Source: CAZUVM01 sp964623885 (GTDB lineage: Bacteria > Verrucomicrobiota > Verrucomicrobiia > Limisphaerales > UBA8199). From it: a stretch of DNA of 64,000 bases. Location of the stretch: the NCBI GenBank assembly GCA_964623885.1, contig CAZUVM010000059.1, positions 1-64,000 on the forward strand, read 5' to 3'. Position 1 is the first letter of the stretch. Each line of letters starts with the position of its first letter. The position numbers were made by a program, and so were the translations under genes. The notes beneath the pieces are model-generated. The model ran no database searches and was not told the origin of the DNA. It saw nothing but the letters and a program-made list of their open reading frames with translations. Shown here one piece after another: positions 9,224 to 19,308 of the stretch.

Positions 9224-9433
9224 ATGCGTGTACTATTGCGCGATCTGGACACCGGGCTTTATTTCCGGGACTCCGAAAAATGGACGTCGGAGACGGAGGA
9301 AGCACAGACGTTTCGACACAGTGCTGAAGCGATGGACCATGCCCGAGCGCAGGGCATGCAGAATGCCGAGGTCGTTCTTGCGTTTGAAGAGTCGCGTTTC
9401 GCTGTGTCCTTGCCCCTGCCGAAGAGCACATAG
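9224..9433 (+). CDS. Small conserved hypothetical protein (69 aa)
   Basis: The frame encodes a 69-residue soluble, acidic protein beginning MRVLLRDLDTGLYFRDSEKW and containing an Ala-rich helix (HSAEAMDHARAQGMQNAEVVLAFEE). The pattern of a ligand-facing first strand, a phrase like D-x-x-T-G-x-Y-F, then a helix resembles small orphan proteins seen in this phylum. No function can be assigned. It lies alone between the pnp terminator and aroB. Length, composition and a plain ATG support it, and no competing gene exists. There is no convincing ribosome-binding site. Confidence 0.62.
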   Translation: MRVLLRDLDTGLYFRDSEKWTSETEEAQTFRHSAEAMDHARAQGMQNAEVVLAFEESRFAVSLPLPKST

Positions 9434-9574
9434 AGACTGCGCCTCTCCCTCTAATCGTAATCCTGTTCCTGGTCGATAGAAGTAAGATCTAGGATCGAGA
9501 ATAGGAGTAACGGCTGCATTTGAGTTGATCCATTGAGGGATTTCCCTGTCGATGCATCCCCATTGCTTACGGCT

Positions 9575-9602
9575 TTGACAAGCATAGTTCGGTCCTTATT
9601 CT
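9575..9602 (+). promoter_or_regulatory. Candidate promoter of aroB
   Basis: A perfect -35 TTGACA (9575-9580), a 16-base spacer and TATTCT (9597-9602; four of six -10 matches) lie just before aroB. Transcription would start about 7 bases after the -10, at or next to the GTG start codon at 9609, which would make the message leaderless. Position was judged by eye. Confidence 0.5.
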
Positions 9603-9608
9603 CCCGTT

Positions 9609-10733
9609 GTGCACATCGTCAACGTGCCGCTCGGGCATCGTAGCTATCAAATCAAAATCGGCACCGGAATTTTCGACGGATTAGGCGAGGAATGCGCAAA
9701 GCTGAAGCTGGGCAGCCGGTGCGCGATTATTTCCGACCGCCATGTGGCGCCGTTTTACGCACGGCGCGCTCAACGAAGCCTCACGGCTGCGGGCTTTGAG
9801 TGCGTGCCCATTGTCGTGCCGGCGGGCGAGACTGCCAAAAGCCTCAAGACGGTGCAGGCATGTTACGATCAACTCGCGGCTGCCCGGCTCGAGCGCAAAT
9901 CGTTCATTGTTGCGCTCGGGGGCGGGGTGGTCGGCGATTTGGCCGGCTTTGTTGCGGCCACCTATTTGCGTGGCATTCCCTTCGTGCAGGTGCCTACGAC
10001 TTTGCTGGCGCAAGTGGACAGCTCAGTCGGCGGCAAAGTGGGCGTAAACCTCCGCGCGGGAAAAAATCTGGTGGGATCCTTTCACCAGCCGCGGCTGGTC
10101 TTATGCGATTTGGAGGCTTTCTCGACACTACCAGCGCGCGAGTATCGCGCCGGCCTGGCCGAGATCATCAAATACGGTATCATCTACGACGCCCAACTCT
10201 TCGCTCGAGTCGAACGAGAATTGCCGAAATTGTTAAAGCGCGAACCGAGAATCCTGGCCTCCGTGATTGCCCGATGCTGCCAGATTAAAGCGGAAGTTGT
10301 CAGGCAAGATGAGACCGAGCGCGGACTGCGGGCGATCCTGAATTTTGGGCATACTATTGGTCACGCTCTCGAAGCCACATCGCAATATGGCAAATACCTG
10401 CACGGCGAGGCCATCTCCCTGGGGCAGGTGGCTGCCGCCCGACTTTCGGCTAAACTGGCTGGTCTGGCCGAGCGTGACGTCCAACGCATCTGCGCGTTGC
10501 TAGCACGCGCAGGATTACCTGTCCGTTTAAGGCTCAGCGCCACGCAGCAAACCAAACTGCTTGCCGCGATGAAACTTGATAAAAAAGTCAGCGGGGGCGA
10601 GATCAGATTTGTTCTCGCCAAACGTATCGGCAAAGTTTTGATCGGTCAACGAGTCCCGGCTGTCGTTTTGAACCAGGTGCTCAGTTCGCTCACCGGCCCT
10701 CCCCCCTCAACCATCACCCCTCAACATTCTTAA
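9609..10733 (+). CDS. aroB: 3-dehydroquinate synthase
   Basis: This 374-residue cytoplasmic enzyme converts DAHP to 3-dehydroquinate, the second step of the shikimate pathway, using NAD and a divalent metal. Characteristic blocks are ALGGGVVGDLAGFVAATYLRG (NAD-binding Gly-rich loop), VPTTLLAQVDSSVGGKVGVN, AGLAEIIKYG, and the metal ligand region NFGHTIGHALE followed by HGEAISLGQ. The GTG start is chosen because the first conserved strand (VNVPLGHRSYQIKIG) needs it and no earlier start exists in frame. Length is normal (about 360). One base separates its stop from the next ATG. Confidence 0.96.
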   Translation: MHIVNVPLGHRSYQIKIGTGIFDGLGEECAKLKLGSRCAIISDRHVAPFYARRAQRSLTAAGFECVPIVVPAGETAKSLKTVQACYDQLAAARLERKSFIVALGGGVVGDLAGFVAATYLRGIPFVQVPTTLLAQVDSSVGGKVGVNLRAGKNLVGSFHQPRLVLCDLEAFSTLPAREYRAGLAEIIKYGIIYDAQLFARVERELPKLLKREPRILASVIARCCQIKAEVVRQDETERGLRAILNFGHTIGHALEATSQYGKYLHGEAISLGQVAAARLSAKLAGLAERDVQRICALLARAGLPVRLRLSATQQTKLLAAMKLDKKVSGGEIRFVLAKRIGKVLIGQRVPAVVLNQVLSSLTGPPPSTITPQHS

Positions 10734-10734
10734 G

Positions 10735-11346
10735 ATGGCCGCCGTCAGCGAAACCATTGTCCGCGAATACTTCGAGCTGCACGAATTCCTGGTGCGTCAG
10801 CATCGCAAGTATATCGGCCAGACCCGAGACGAGCAGGATGACGATATCGATTTCTTTGTGCTCAATCCGCATCCCGAGACCTCCGGCAGTCCCCTGCCCT
10901 TTGTCCTGGGTTCGTCCGAACTACCGTTCGTGGAGCGCGCCATCGTCGTCGTGAAGGGCTGGCATACCCAAACTTTCAGCTCCGGTCAGTTAGCGCATTC
11001 ACCGGAGATTTTCCGATTTGTCGAAGCGAAGGTGTTTAAACAGGCGGCGCGTGCTTTCGGCAAGGAAGGCGCGCCCTTGAAGATTCTGGTAGTGCCGGCT
11101 CTGCCGCAGGAACCGCAGGCCCGCGAACAAAGCGTCAACCTGCTCCGATCCAAGGGTATCGATGCCGTCATTCCTTTCCATACCATGCTGGCCGACCTCG
11201 TTCGCGAGACCGAGGTGAATCGCAACTACCAGAAGTCCGACTTGCTGCAGATCATCCGGATTCTAAAAAACTACGATCTCTTCAAAGAACCGCAGCTCGA
11301 GCTGTTTAAGCCCGGAGGGAAGCGGCCCCACAAAAAACAGCAATAA
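10735..11346 (+). CDS. Conserved protein of unknown function coupled to aroB
   Basis: This 203-residue soluble protein was not assigned to a family. It starts one base after the aroB stop, so the two are probably translated together. The N-terminus is helical and charged (IVREYFELHEFLVRQHRKYIG), with an acidic DEQDDDIDFF stretch. The middle has alternating strands and helices (AIVVVKGWHT, LKILVVPALP, DAVIPFHTMLADLV) suggestive of an alpha/beta fold. The C-terminus is basic and Lys-rich (GGKRPHKKQQ), which could mean nucleic-acid or membrane contact. No catalytic motif is recognised. Its place between aroB and trpG/pabA gives no clear clue. Confidence 0.8.
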   Translation: MAAVSETIVREYFELHEFLVRQHRKYIGQTRDEQDDDIDFFVLNPHPETSGSPLPFVLGSSELPFVERAIVVVKGWHTQTFSSGQLAHSPEIFRFVEAKVFKQAARAFGKEGAPLKILVVPALPQEPQAREQSVNLLRSKGIDAVIPFHTMLADLVRETEVNRNYQKSDLLQIIRILKNYDLFKEPQLELFKPGGKRPHKKQQ

Positions 11347-11408
11347 CTCCGGCGCTTCGTTGCGCTGTCGGCTTTATTTTTTAACTGTTTCGACTACTTT
11401 GTTCCTAA

Positions 11409-11975
11409 ATGTTGCTGGTCATCGACAACTACGATTCATTTACGTACAACCTGGTGCAATACCTGGGCGAAATGCAGGTGGAAATGCAGGTCCATCGCAA
11501 TGACCAGATCTCGCTAGACCAGATCCGCGCGCTGCATCCGGACCGGATCCTGATTTCTCCCGGCCCGTGCTCGCCGAAGGAATCAGGTCTGTCCAACGAG
11601 ATTATCCGCAACTTCAGCGAAAACATCCCGACCTTGGGGGTATGCCTGGGACACCAATGCATTGGCCACGTGTTCGGCGGCAGCGTCATCGTGAACTATC
11701 GCATGATGCATGGGAAGACCTCGCTGATTAAACACAATGGAAAGGACCTTTTTGAAGGCATGCCCAATCCGTTTGCAGCAACCCGTTACCATTCGCTCGT
11801 AATTCAGCGCGACACCCTTCCTGAGTGCCTCGAGATCACGGCTGAGACCGACGAGGGCGAAATCATGGGCGTGAAACACAAGCAACTTCCGATTTGGGGC
11901 GTTCAGTTCCACCCGGAAAGCATCCTCACCGAAAATGGCCGTCAGATCCTGAAGAATTTTCTCAAGCTCAAGTAG
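11409..11975 (+). CDS. trpG: Glutamine amidotransferase of anthranilate/aminodeoxychorismate synthase
   Basis: This 188-residue class I glutamine amidotransferase supplies ammonia to the chorismate-using partner subunit, for tryptophan or p-aminobenzoate synthesis. The start MLLVIDNYDSFTYNLVQYL is diagnostic of TrpG/PabA. The nucleophile Cys lies in GVCLGHQCIGHVFGG and the His-Glu pair in VQFHPESI. The chorismate-binding partner (trpE/pabB) is not in the window, so TrpG and PabA cannot be told apart; many bacteria use one amphibolic subunit. It follows the aroB pair by 62 bases, so all three genes may serve chorismate metabolism. Confidence 0.92.
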   Translation: MLLVIDNYDSFTYNLVQYLGEMQVEMQVHRNDQISLDQIRALHPDRILISPGPCSPKESGLSNEIIRNFSENIPTLGVCLGHQCIGHVFGGSVIVNYRMMHGKTSLIKHNGKDLFEGMPNPFAATRYHSLVIQRDTLPECLEITAETDEGEIMGVKHKQLPIWGVQFHPESILTENGRQILKNFLKLK

Positions 11976-12004
11976 GCTGGGGCCGCCTAAGCCAACGATT
12001 CAGT

Positions 12005-12475
12005 TTAACCACAGATTCCTTTCCATCCAACGCTCCAGGCGTACAGAAGAACGCCAACGGGAGTGAAAATCCAGTAATCACGAGGCATAAGCCACCACCA
12101 GTTGGGGGCGTGCCACCAGATATGTTCGGGGCGAAAGCGTTTGAGGCCGAACGCCGGGTTAAGAACGAACCAAAGGAAGTCTTCAAGAATCCAGAAGAAG
12201 ACGAAGAACGCCAGGACGCGGGCCTCGGCGTGCCACGTCAGTGGCGTCAGGCCCAGGCCGAACGGCAGGTGCACGACGGCCAGAGAGAAGAGCAGCGTAT
12301 ATAGATGATATCCCGTAAGCGGTTTGGCGCTGTAAAACGCTCGTGTCCAGCGATTATCGATCCGCCAGGTCGGCAGCGTTGCCGCCCACCCGTGCGGCCC
12401 CTCGATCTGGATTTCAAGCAGGGCGAACAAACTGGCTATGGCGAGAAGTGACGAGAAGAAGACTATGTGTACCAT
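12005..12475 (-). CDS. Integral membrane protein of unknown function
   Basis: The product is 156 residues with about four hydrophobic helices: the N-terminal VFFSSLLAIASLFALLEI, a second around LYTLLFSLAVVHLPFGLGL, a third at VLAFFVFFWILEDFLWFVL, and a fourth at WIFTPVGVLLYAWSVG. It is strikingly rich in aromatic residues, with an IWWHAPNWWWLMPRDYW block carrying His and Trp that could sit at the membrane surface. The start at 12475 is preferred; upstream in-frame sequence is Arg/Pro-rich and unlike a leader. It converges with trpG. No family was recognised. Confidence 0.72.
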   Translation of the reverse strand: MVHIVFFSSLLAIASLFALLEIQIEGPHGWAATLPTWRIDNRWTRAFYSAKPLTGYHLYTLLFSLAVVHLPFGLGLTPLTWHAEARVLAFFVFFWILEDFLWFVLNPAFGLKRFRPEHIWWHAPNWWWLMPRDYWIFTPVGVLLYAWSVGWKGICG

Positions 12476-12579
12476 TGGTTTGGGTCGTATTTTGGTGGCA
12501 GCAGACACAACCAAAAACGCTGGTTCGCCGCAAGGACCAAAACTCCAAGCTCTTAACCGTAACGATGCAGTCGTCTTCG

Positions 12580-12728
12580 GGGAGCGCGCCCGCCCCGGGC
12601 GCTGGCAACCGGCGCCCTCGCCGGTTGGTTGGTATTGGCCCAAGCTCACCAAATGGTGAGCAGAAATCGAGAAGGAGGAATGCGGTGGCGAGGCGCCAAC
12701 CGCTACGCCCGAGGGCGGGCGCGCTCCC
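12580..12728. repeat. 149-bp imperfect palindromic element (MITE- or REP-like)
   Basis: The outer arms at 12580-12622 and 12687-12728 are about 42 bases each and match as reverse complements except for a few substitutions and single-base gaps; both contain GGGAGCGCGCCCGCCC. The centre holds a second perfect hairpin, GCTCACC-AAAT-GGTGAGC (about 12645-12662). It fills most of the 281-base gap between the membrane-protein gene and the Gfo/Idh gene, and no gene is seen in that gap. Confidence 0.75.
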
Positions 12729-12756
12729 TTCTACTGAATCGTACGGCTTAAATCCC

Positions 12757-13737
12757 CTACTTCCCCACAGCCCCGCCGTTGTCGCGCAGGACGTCGCTGA
12801 TTCTAACCGGCGCCCCGCCCAGTCGCTTGCTTTCATCGGCGGCGGTCATAAAGGCAAAGATCTCGATGGTTTCCGGGGGCTTGACTGGCGCAATGCCGGT
12901 TTCGAAGAATTTCATGACCTGAGCCAATAGTGGCAAATAGCCATCGAATGATCCCGCCGGCGCTTCGCCCTTCTCCCCTTTGGCCACGCCGTGGAATTGT
13001 TTGTCTTCGCGGTAAACGCCTTCGCGCCCGCCGCTCCAAATGCCGACCACCTCGATTTTTCCGTCAGGCGTGGCGCTCCGCTGAACAGTTTCGCAGCCGG
13101 TCTCAAGAATGGTATACAAGGCCTCGACGCCATGAACGCCGTACCAAAAGAGATCCGGGTGGTGCGGTTCCAACTCGCACGGGCCGTAGGTTTCGGCATA
13201 GCTAACGGGGCCGAGGCCGCCATGGCTCACGGCCTGGGTGTTGGTGGCGAAACGCAAGGCTGAGGAACTGAAAACGGGCACATTGGCCTCGCGTGCGAGG
13301 CGAAAGATCTCAATCACGTCCCGCAATGATCCAGCCATAGGTTTGTCGATGAAGACGGGTTTTCGCGCTTTGAGCACCGGTTTGACCTGCTCGAGGTGGG
13401 GCCGGCCGTCAACGCTCTCGAGCAGGATGGCGTCCACATGCTGGCAAAGTTCGTCGATAGTATCGTAGAATTGAACGCCATATTTTTCCCGCAGAGTTTT
13501 AGCGTAACCGTCGACACGCGAGGCGCTGCTCGGGATATCGAAGCTGCCGCCTTTGAACGCAGCTACTACCTTGCCGCCGAGGACGTGGCCTTTGGCTTGC
13601 GGGTCGTTAAGTGCCTCGGTAAACGCGGTCACGTGGGAAGTGTCGCAACCGATGATGCCGAGGCGCAGCTCAGCGGCAAACAACGGGATGGCACTGAAAG
13701 CAAAAGACAGCGCGATAAAGAGTCGAGTCGATTTCAC
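12757..13737 (-). CDS. Exported Gfo/Idh/MocA-family oxidoreductase
   Basis: This 326-residue protein has a signal peptide (MKSTRLFIALSFAFSAIPLFAAE) followed by a Rossmann fold starting RLGIIGCDTSHVTAF. The family uses NAD(P) to oxidise or epimerise sugars and inositols. The typical EKP-type dyad is changed to FIDKPMAGSL, keeping the DKP lysine. The dinucleotide loop is GIIGCDTS rather than GxGxxG, so cofactor binding may be weaker or altered. Exported members are common in Verrucomicrobiota and Planctomycetota, where they are often tied to polysaccharide breakdown; that role is inference. The start codon is GTG. It is divergent from the lysine aminotransferase gene, with a gap of 77 bases. 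Confidence 0.85.
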   Translation of the reverse strand: MKSTRLFIALSFAFSAIPLFAAELRLGIIGCDTSHVTAFTEALNDPQAKGHVLGGKVVAAFKGGSFDIPSSASRVDGYAKTLREKYGVQFYDTIDELCQHVDAILLESVDGRPHLEQVKPVLKARKPVFIDKPMAGSLRDVIEIFRLAREANVPVFSSSALRFATNTQAVSHGGLGPVSYAETYGPCELEPHHPDLFWYGVHGVEALYTILETGCETVQRSATPDGKIEVVGIWSGGREGVYREDKQFHGVAKGEKGEAPAGSFDGYLPLLAQVMKFFETGIAPVKPPETIEIFAFMTAADESKRLGGAPVRISDVLRDNGGAVGK

Positions 13738-13814
13738 GACCGAAAGTTAGCAAACCGGAGTGGATGTGGAACCGAAAATTAGGAATGGCGTTTAACTTGA
13801 ACCCGCCTTGAGCG

Positions 13815-15236
13815 ATGTCTACAATGACGGGCAAAGCACCGCAGTCGCGGCGCAAGGATATGGAAAGCATTGTACGAGCTCGGAAACCGGCCCGGCGACG
13901 AGCAACGGTCTCGCCGGCACCAGCCGTGATTCCACCGCAGCGCGTCATCACTGAACTGCAACAGCACATTCTTGTTGATGGTTTCAAGCTGGTATTCGAT
14001 GCCGAGAAAAGCCGAGGTTCCATGTTTTTCGATGCGGCTACTGGCCGCGAGTTCATCGACTTCTACGGTTTCTACGCTTCGCAACCCATTGGCTACAATC
14101 ATCCCTACTTTGATCGAGCCGAAGTCCAGACGGACCTGCTGACGGCCGCCAAGGTGAAAGTAGCCAACTCGGACATTTACTCGGTCCAGCTCGCAACGTT
14201 TGTAAACACGTTCGCACAGGTGGCCGGGTTGGGACCGCTCGATCGTTACTTCTTCATTGAGGGTGGCGCGCTGGCGGTCGAGAACGCCTTGAAAGCCGCC
14301 ATGGATTGGAAGGTGCGCAAAAACCTGGCCGCGGGACGCGGCGAGCGCGGCACGGAAATCGTCCATTTCGAACGCGCTTTTCACGGGCGCAGCGGTTACA
14401 CCCTCAGTCTGACTAATACCGATCCAAGGAAGATTTTGCATTTCCCTAAATTTCCCTGGCCGCGCGTATCTGCGCCGGCACTGGATTTTGGGCTGCCCGA
14501 ACCGAAACGGAGCGAAGCCGTCCGCGCGAGCGAACAAGCCGCGGAAAAGCAGATCCGTGATGTCATCGCTCAAAAGGGGCAGGACATTGCCGCCATTATC
14601 ATTGAACCGATTCAGGGCGAGGGCGGGGACAACCATTTTCGCCGCGAATTCTTCCAGGCGTTGCGCCGGATTTGCGACGAGGGCGACATCCTGCTCATCT
14701 TCGACGAAGTTCAGTGCGGAATGGGCATCACCGGCAAAACATGGTGCTGCGAACATTTTGGGGTGCTGCCCGACCTGCTCGTGTTCGGGAAGAAAATTCA
14801 AGTGTGCGGCGTGATGGCGGGCCCGCGGCTGGACGAGGTCAAAGACAATTGTTTCCGGCTGCCTAGCCGAATCAGTTCGACCTGGGGCGGTAACTTCACC
14901 GATTATGTGCGCTCAACGCATTACCTGCGCATTATCGAGCAGGAAAAGCTCGTCGAAAATGCGCGGGTGCAAGGGGAATCGCTGCTGAGTGAGCTCAAGG
15001 AACTGGCGCAACGGTACCCGCTGCTAACCGCCGTGCGCGGCCGCGGTTTGATGCTCGCATTCGATCTGCCGGACGGAGCGCGACGCGACGCGTTCTGGAA
15101 AGGCGCTTACGAACTGGGCTTGCTGGTGATTCGTTCCGGGGAACGATCGATTCGGCTGCGGCCGGTGCTCGACCTTAAACCCGAAGACATCGGTAAAGCT
15201 GTCGGTGTCATGAAGCAAGTTTGCCAGCGGATCTGA
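13815..15236 (+). CDS. lat: L-lysine 6-transaminase (lysine epsilon-aminotransferase)
   Basis: This 473-residue class III PLP aminotransferase transfers the epsilon-amino group of lysine to 2-oxoglutarate, giving 2-aminoadipate 6-semialdehyde/piperideine-6-carboxylate. The VFGKKIQVCG segment with the Schiff-base lysine (Lys326 or Lys327) closely resembles lysine 6-aminotransferases such as the M. tuberculosis enzyme. The PLP-aspartate block LLIFDEVQCGMGITGK and IIEPIQGEGGDNHFR are present. An N-terminal basic extension of about 35 residues precedes the family start (PPQRVITELQQHILVDG); an internal ATG at 13860 is an alternative. The ALDH7-like gene 1.2 kb downstream on the same strand would oxidise the product. 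Confidence 0.88.
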   Translation: MSTMTGKAPQSRRKDMESIVRARKPARRRATVSPAPAVIPPQRVITELQQHILVDGFKLVFDAEKSRGSMFFDAATGREFIDFYGFYASQPIGYNHPYFDRAEVQTDLLTAAKVKVANSDIYSVQLATFVNTFAQVAGLGPLDRYFFIEGGALAVENALKAAMDWKVRKNLAAGRGERGTEIVHFERAFHGRSGYTLSLTNTDPRKILHFPKFPWPRVSAPALDFGLPEPKRSEAVRASEQAAEKQIRDVIAQKGQDIAAIIIEPIQGEGGDNHFRREFFQALRRICDEGDILLIFDEVQCGMGITGKTWCCEHFGVLPDLLVFGKKIQVCGVMAGPRLDEVKDNCFRLPSRISSTWGGNFTDYVRSTHYLRIIEQEKLVENARVQGESLLSELKELAQRYPLLTAVRGRGLMLAFDLPDGARRDAFWKGAYELGLLVIRSGERSIRLRPVLDLKPEDIGKAVGVMKQVCQRI

Positions 15237-15241
15237 AAGAC

Positions 15242-15604
15242 TTAAATCCCGCGCTCATTGATGATGGCATTCTTCTCGCCGAGCACGATCACGTGCGGGT
15301 GCCAGAACTTGGCTTTATCTGATTCGACTTCCGTAAAGCTCATGATGGTTAGCCGGTCACCGGGTTTGCCGAGGTGTGCGGCGGCGCCATTGAGCACGAT
15401 TTCCCCTGAGCCGCGCGCGCCGGAAATGGCGTAGGTTTCAAATCGAGCCGCATTGGCCATATTGCTGCAAAGGATCCGCTCATAGGCCAGCATGCCGACC
15501 TTCTCCATCAGCTCCGGGTCGATGGTCAGGCTGCCCTCATAATCGAGATTGGCGGCGGTTACGACCGCTCGGTGGATCTTGGATTTCAGCAAATGAACCA
15601 ACAC
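15242..15604 (-). CDS. panD: Aspartate 1-decarboxylase proenzyme
   Basis: This 120-residue pyruvoyl enzyme makes beta-alanine from aspartate for pantothenate and CoA. The proenzyme self-cleaves between Gly and Ser in YEGSLTID, where Ser becomes the pyruvoyl group. The start HLLKSKIHRAVVTAANLDYEG and the NGAAAHLGKPGDRLTIMSF region are standard. The start is GTG, and the length is close to the usual 117-126. It lies 44 bases downstream of deoC on the same strand, so they may be co-transcribed. It converges with lat, with only 5 bases between the stops. Confidence 0.95.
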   Translation of the reverse strand: MLVHLLKSKIHRAVVTAANLDYEGSLTIDPELMEKVGMLAYERILCSNMANAARFETYAISGARGSGEIVLNGAAAHLGKPGDRLTIMSFTEVESDKAKFWHPHVIVLGEKNAIINERGI

Positions 15605-15648
15605 AGCCGCCCAATATAGCGGGTCGACGGCGAATTAAAAGCACTGCG

Positions 15649-16392
15649 TCACTTCTCCAAGGCTGCGCGGCGGCGGTATTCGTCGAGAATGGCGCTGGTG
15701 GCGGTGGCGCCACAGCGCGAGGCACCTAAGTCGCGGACGCGCATCAAGCCGTCCAAATCGCGGACACCACCCGCCGCCTTGACCTGCACCCGCGGCGAAA
15801 CGCTTTCGCGCATGAGTTTCAGATCTGCCTCCGTCGCTCCCTGGTAGCTGTATTTCCCATCCGCGCCCTTCACGAAGCCGTAACCTGTGGAGGTTTTGAC
15901 CCAATCGGCCCCGGCCTTTTCTGTGATTTGGCAAAGCTTGCGCTTGAAGGCGTCACTGCCGAGGCCAGCGCCACCTTGCGTGAGATAATCATTCTCGAGA
16001 ATCACTTTGACTTTAGCGCCAAGCTGGTGCGCCTGATCACATACCGTCTTGATCTCGTGTTCAACATAAGCGAAATCGCCACCGAACGCCTTCCCGAGGT
16101 TAATCACCATATCGATCTCAACGGCGCCGTCTCGGCAGGCTAATTCCGTCTCGTACCGCTTGGATTCGGTAGTGCTGTTGCCGTGCGGAAAACCAATCAC
16201 GGCGCCGACTTTCACGCCAGTATTCTTGAGCAACTCAGCTGCGCGGTGAACGAAGTAAGGTTTGATGCACACCGCAGCCACCTTGTATTTGGCGGCCAAA
16301 GCGCAGCCATTCTCCAGTTCACGATCGGTCAGCGTGGGATGCAAGAGGGAGTGGTCGATCATCCCGGCTAGTTGTTCGTAGGTATACTTCAT
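15649..16392 (-). CDS. deoC: Deoxyribose-phosphate aldolase
   Basis: This 247-residue class I aldolase splits 2-deoxyribose 5-phosphate into glyceraldehyde 3-phosphate and acetaldehyde. The Schiff-base lysine is Lys166 in WVKTSTGYG, and the second active-site lysine lies in QVKAAGGVRD. The start at MKYTYEQLAGMIDHSLLHP matches the family; longer in-frame sequence upstream runs into the divergent ALDH promoter region and is rejected. The 75-base gap to the ALDH gene must hold both promoters. Confidence 0.95.
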   Translation of the reverse strand: MKYTYEQLAGMIDHSLLHPTLTDRELENGCALAAKYKVAAVCIKPYFVHRAAELLKNTGVKVGAVIGFPHGNSTTESKRYETELACRDGAVEIDMVINLGKAFGGDFAYVEHEIKTVCDQAHQLGAKVKVILENDYLTQGGAGLGSDAFKRKLCQITEKAGADWVKTSTGYGFVKGADGKYSYQGATEADLKLMRESVSPRVQVKAAGGVRDLDGLMRVRDLGASRCGATATSAILDEYRRRAALEK

Positions 16393-16467
16393 GGCTACAG
16401 GGTTGTCGATCCGGCTTCGGTTGGATAGGTTTTTTGCGCGGCACTGTATCAAGCGCAAGCAACCGGC

Positions 16468-18003
<1,536 letters not shown>

Positions 18004-18053
18004 TGCCACATCGATAGCACTCATCCACGAACGACTGGATCGAAGAGGGAATC

Positions 18054-19181
18054 GTGACTTCCACACTGCTGGAACTAGCTGAGCGGATCATTAAGAAGGC
18101 GGAACGCGAGCACCCGGCCGATTCAGTGTTGCGGCAACAGCTTAAAGAACAGCGCGGGCTCTCGCCGAAGGATGCCGCCGCCATCACGCACGCAGTGTTT
18201 GCGTATTATCGGTGGCGAGGATGGTCCAGACAGCAGGGTTCCCTGCGAGATCAAATTCGGCAAGGAATGGAGATGGCGGATCATTACGCGCGCGAGCCGC
18301 AAAAGTTCCCGGACGAGGAACTGATTGAATGTTCGGTGCCCGCTTGGGTCCGATCCGAAATGCCAGTAAGTGGCGCCTGGGTGCGGGCCCTGCAGTCCGA
18401 GCCGAAACTTTGGTTGAGAGCCCGACCGGGCAAGGGCACGCCATTGGCAAAACGACTGCGCCACACACGGCGGCCAAGCGGAACGCCAGGGGAAACAATC
18501 GAATATGTCGGACGCGACGACCTTTTCCGAACGCCCGAGTTTCATGCGGGCGAGTTCGAGGTGCAGGATTTGAATTCACAGGTGGTGGGCCTGATCTGCG
18601 CTCCGATAGCGGGTGAGACCTGGTGGGATGCATGCGCCGGCGAAGGCGGTAAATTGCTGCACTTATCGGACTTGATGCAGAACCGCGGGTTGATTTGGGC
18701 TAGCGACCGGGCGGAGTGGCGGCTGCAACGCCTGAAACGCCGGGCCGCCCGAGCTAAAGTTTTCAATTACCGTGTCGCGCCCTGGGACGGCGGAGCCAAG
18801 CTGCCGACTAAAACGCGCTTTGAAGGGGTGCTCGTGGATGCGCCTTGCAGCGGCGTCGGCACATGGCATCGCAACCCCCACGCGCGCTGGACCACAACTC
18901 CCGAAGATGTCCAGGAACTGGCTGATTTGCAAAAGCTGCTCCTGGCTCATGCGAGCGCCTCGGTCAAGCCCCGAGGCAAGCTAATTTACGCGGTATGCAC
19001 GCTGACACATTCGGAAACGACAGCGGTCGCCGATGCGTTCGAGAAAGCCTTCGGAGATTTTCGGCCATTGCTGATTCTGAATCCTCTGACGCAAGCTTCA
19101 GTGAAATCAGGCCGGCTGCAGCTTTGGCCGCAAGACTACGGAGGCAACGGCATGTTTATTGCCGCGTGGCTGAGATGTTGA
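18054..19181 (+). CDS. RsmB/NOP2-family RNA m5C methyltransferase
   Basis: The 375-residue protein has an N-terminal helical NusB/RsmB-like part (about residues 1-130) and a C-terminal Rossmann SAM methyltransferase domain. SAM-binding motif I is WWDACAGEGGK. The two catalytic cysteines of the m5C family are seen in motif IV (LVDAPCSGVGTW) and motif VI (YAVCTLTHSET). Acceptor site is not predictable; 16S rRNA C967 is the RsmB target in E. coli. A GTG start gives a normal N-terminus (MTSTLLELAERIIKKAER). It is 50 bases after the ALDH gene and may be co-transcribed by chance. Confidence 0.9.
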   Translation: MTSTLLELAERIIKKAEREHPADSVLRQQLKEQRGLSPKDAAAITHAVFAYYRWRGWSRQQGSLRDQIRQGMEMADHYAREPQKFPDEELIECSVPAWVRSEMPVSGAWVRALQSEPKLWLRARPGKGTPLAKRLRHTRRPSGTPGETIEYVGRDDLFRTPEFHAGEFEVQDLNSQVVGLICAPIAGETWWDACAGEGGKLLHLSDLMQNRGLIWASDRAEWRLQRLKRRAARAKVFNYRVAPWDGGAKLPTKTRFEGVLVDAPCSGVGTWHRNPHARWTTTPEDVQELADLQKLLLAHASASVKPRGKLIYAVCTLTHSETTAVADAFEKAFGDFRPLLILNPLTQASVKSGRLQLWPQDYGGNGMFIAAWLRC

Positions 19182-19255
19182 ACGAGTGCAGAAAAGCGGT
19201 GAACGAAACAGCGCAGCCGGTCTTATTCTGTGTCGCTAATCCGGAAGAGACGAAA

Positions 19256-19282
19256 GCGCCGGGAGTGGAACACGCCCGGCGC
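19256..19282. terminator. Candidate bidirectional terminator hairpin
   Basis: GCGCCGGG (19256-19263) and CCCGGCGC (19275-19282) form an 8-bp GC stem with an 11-base loop in the gap between two convergent genes. T-runs are weak on both sides, so Rho-independent action is uncertain. Confidence 0.5.
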
Positions 19283-19308
19283 CTTGTTCGTCCGCGTATC
19301 TACTAATC

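Noticed and set aside
12343..12930. Open frame on the + strand, 195 codons, over the repeat at 12580.
   Set aside because: It crosses the 149-bp palindrome and the 3' part of the Gfo/Idh gene; composition is typical of repeat-derived frames.
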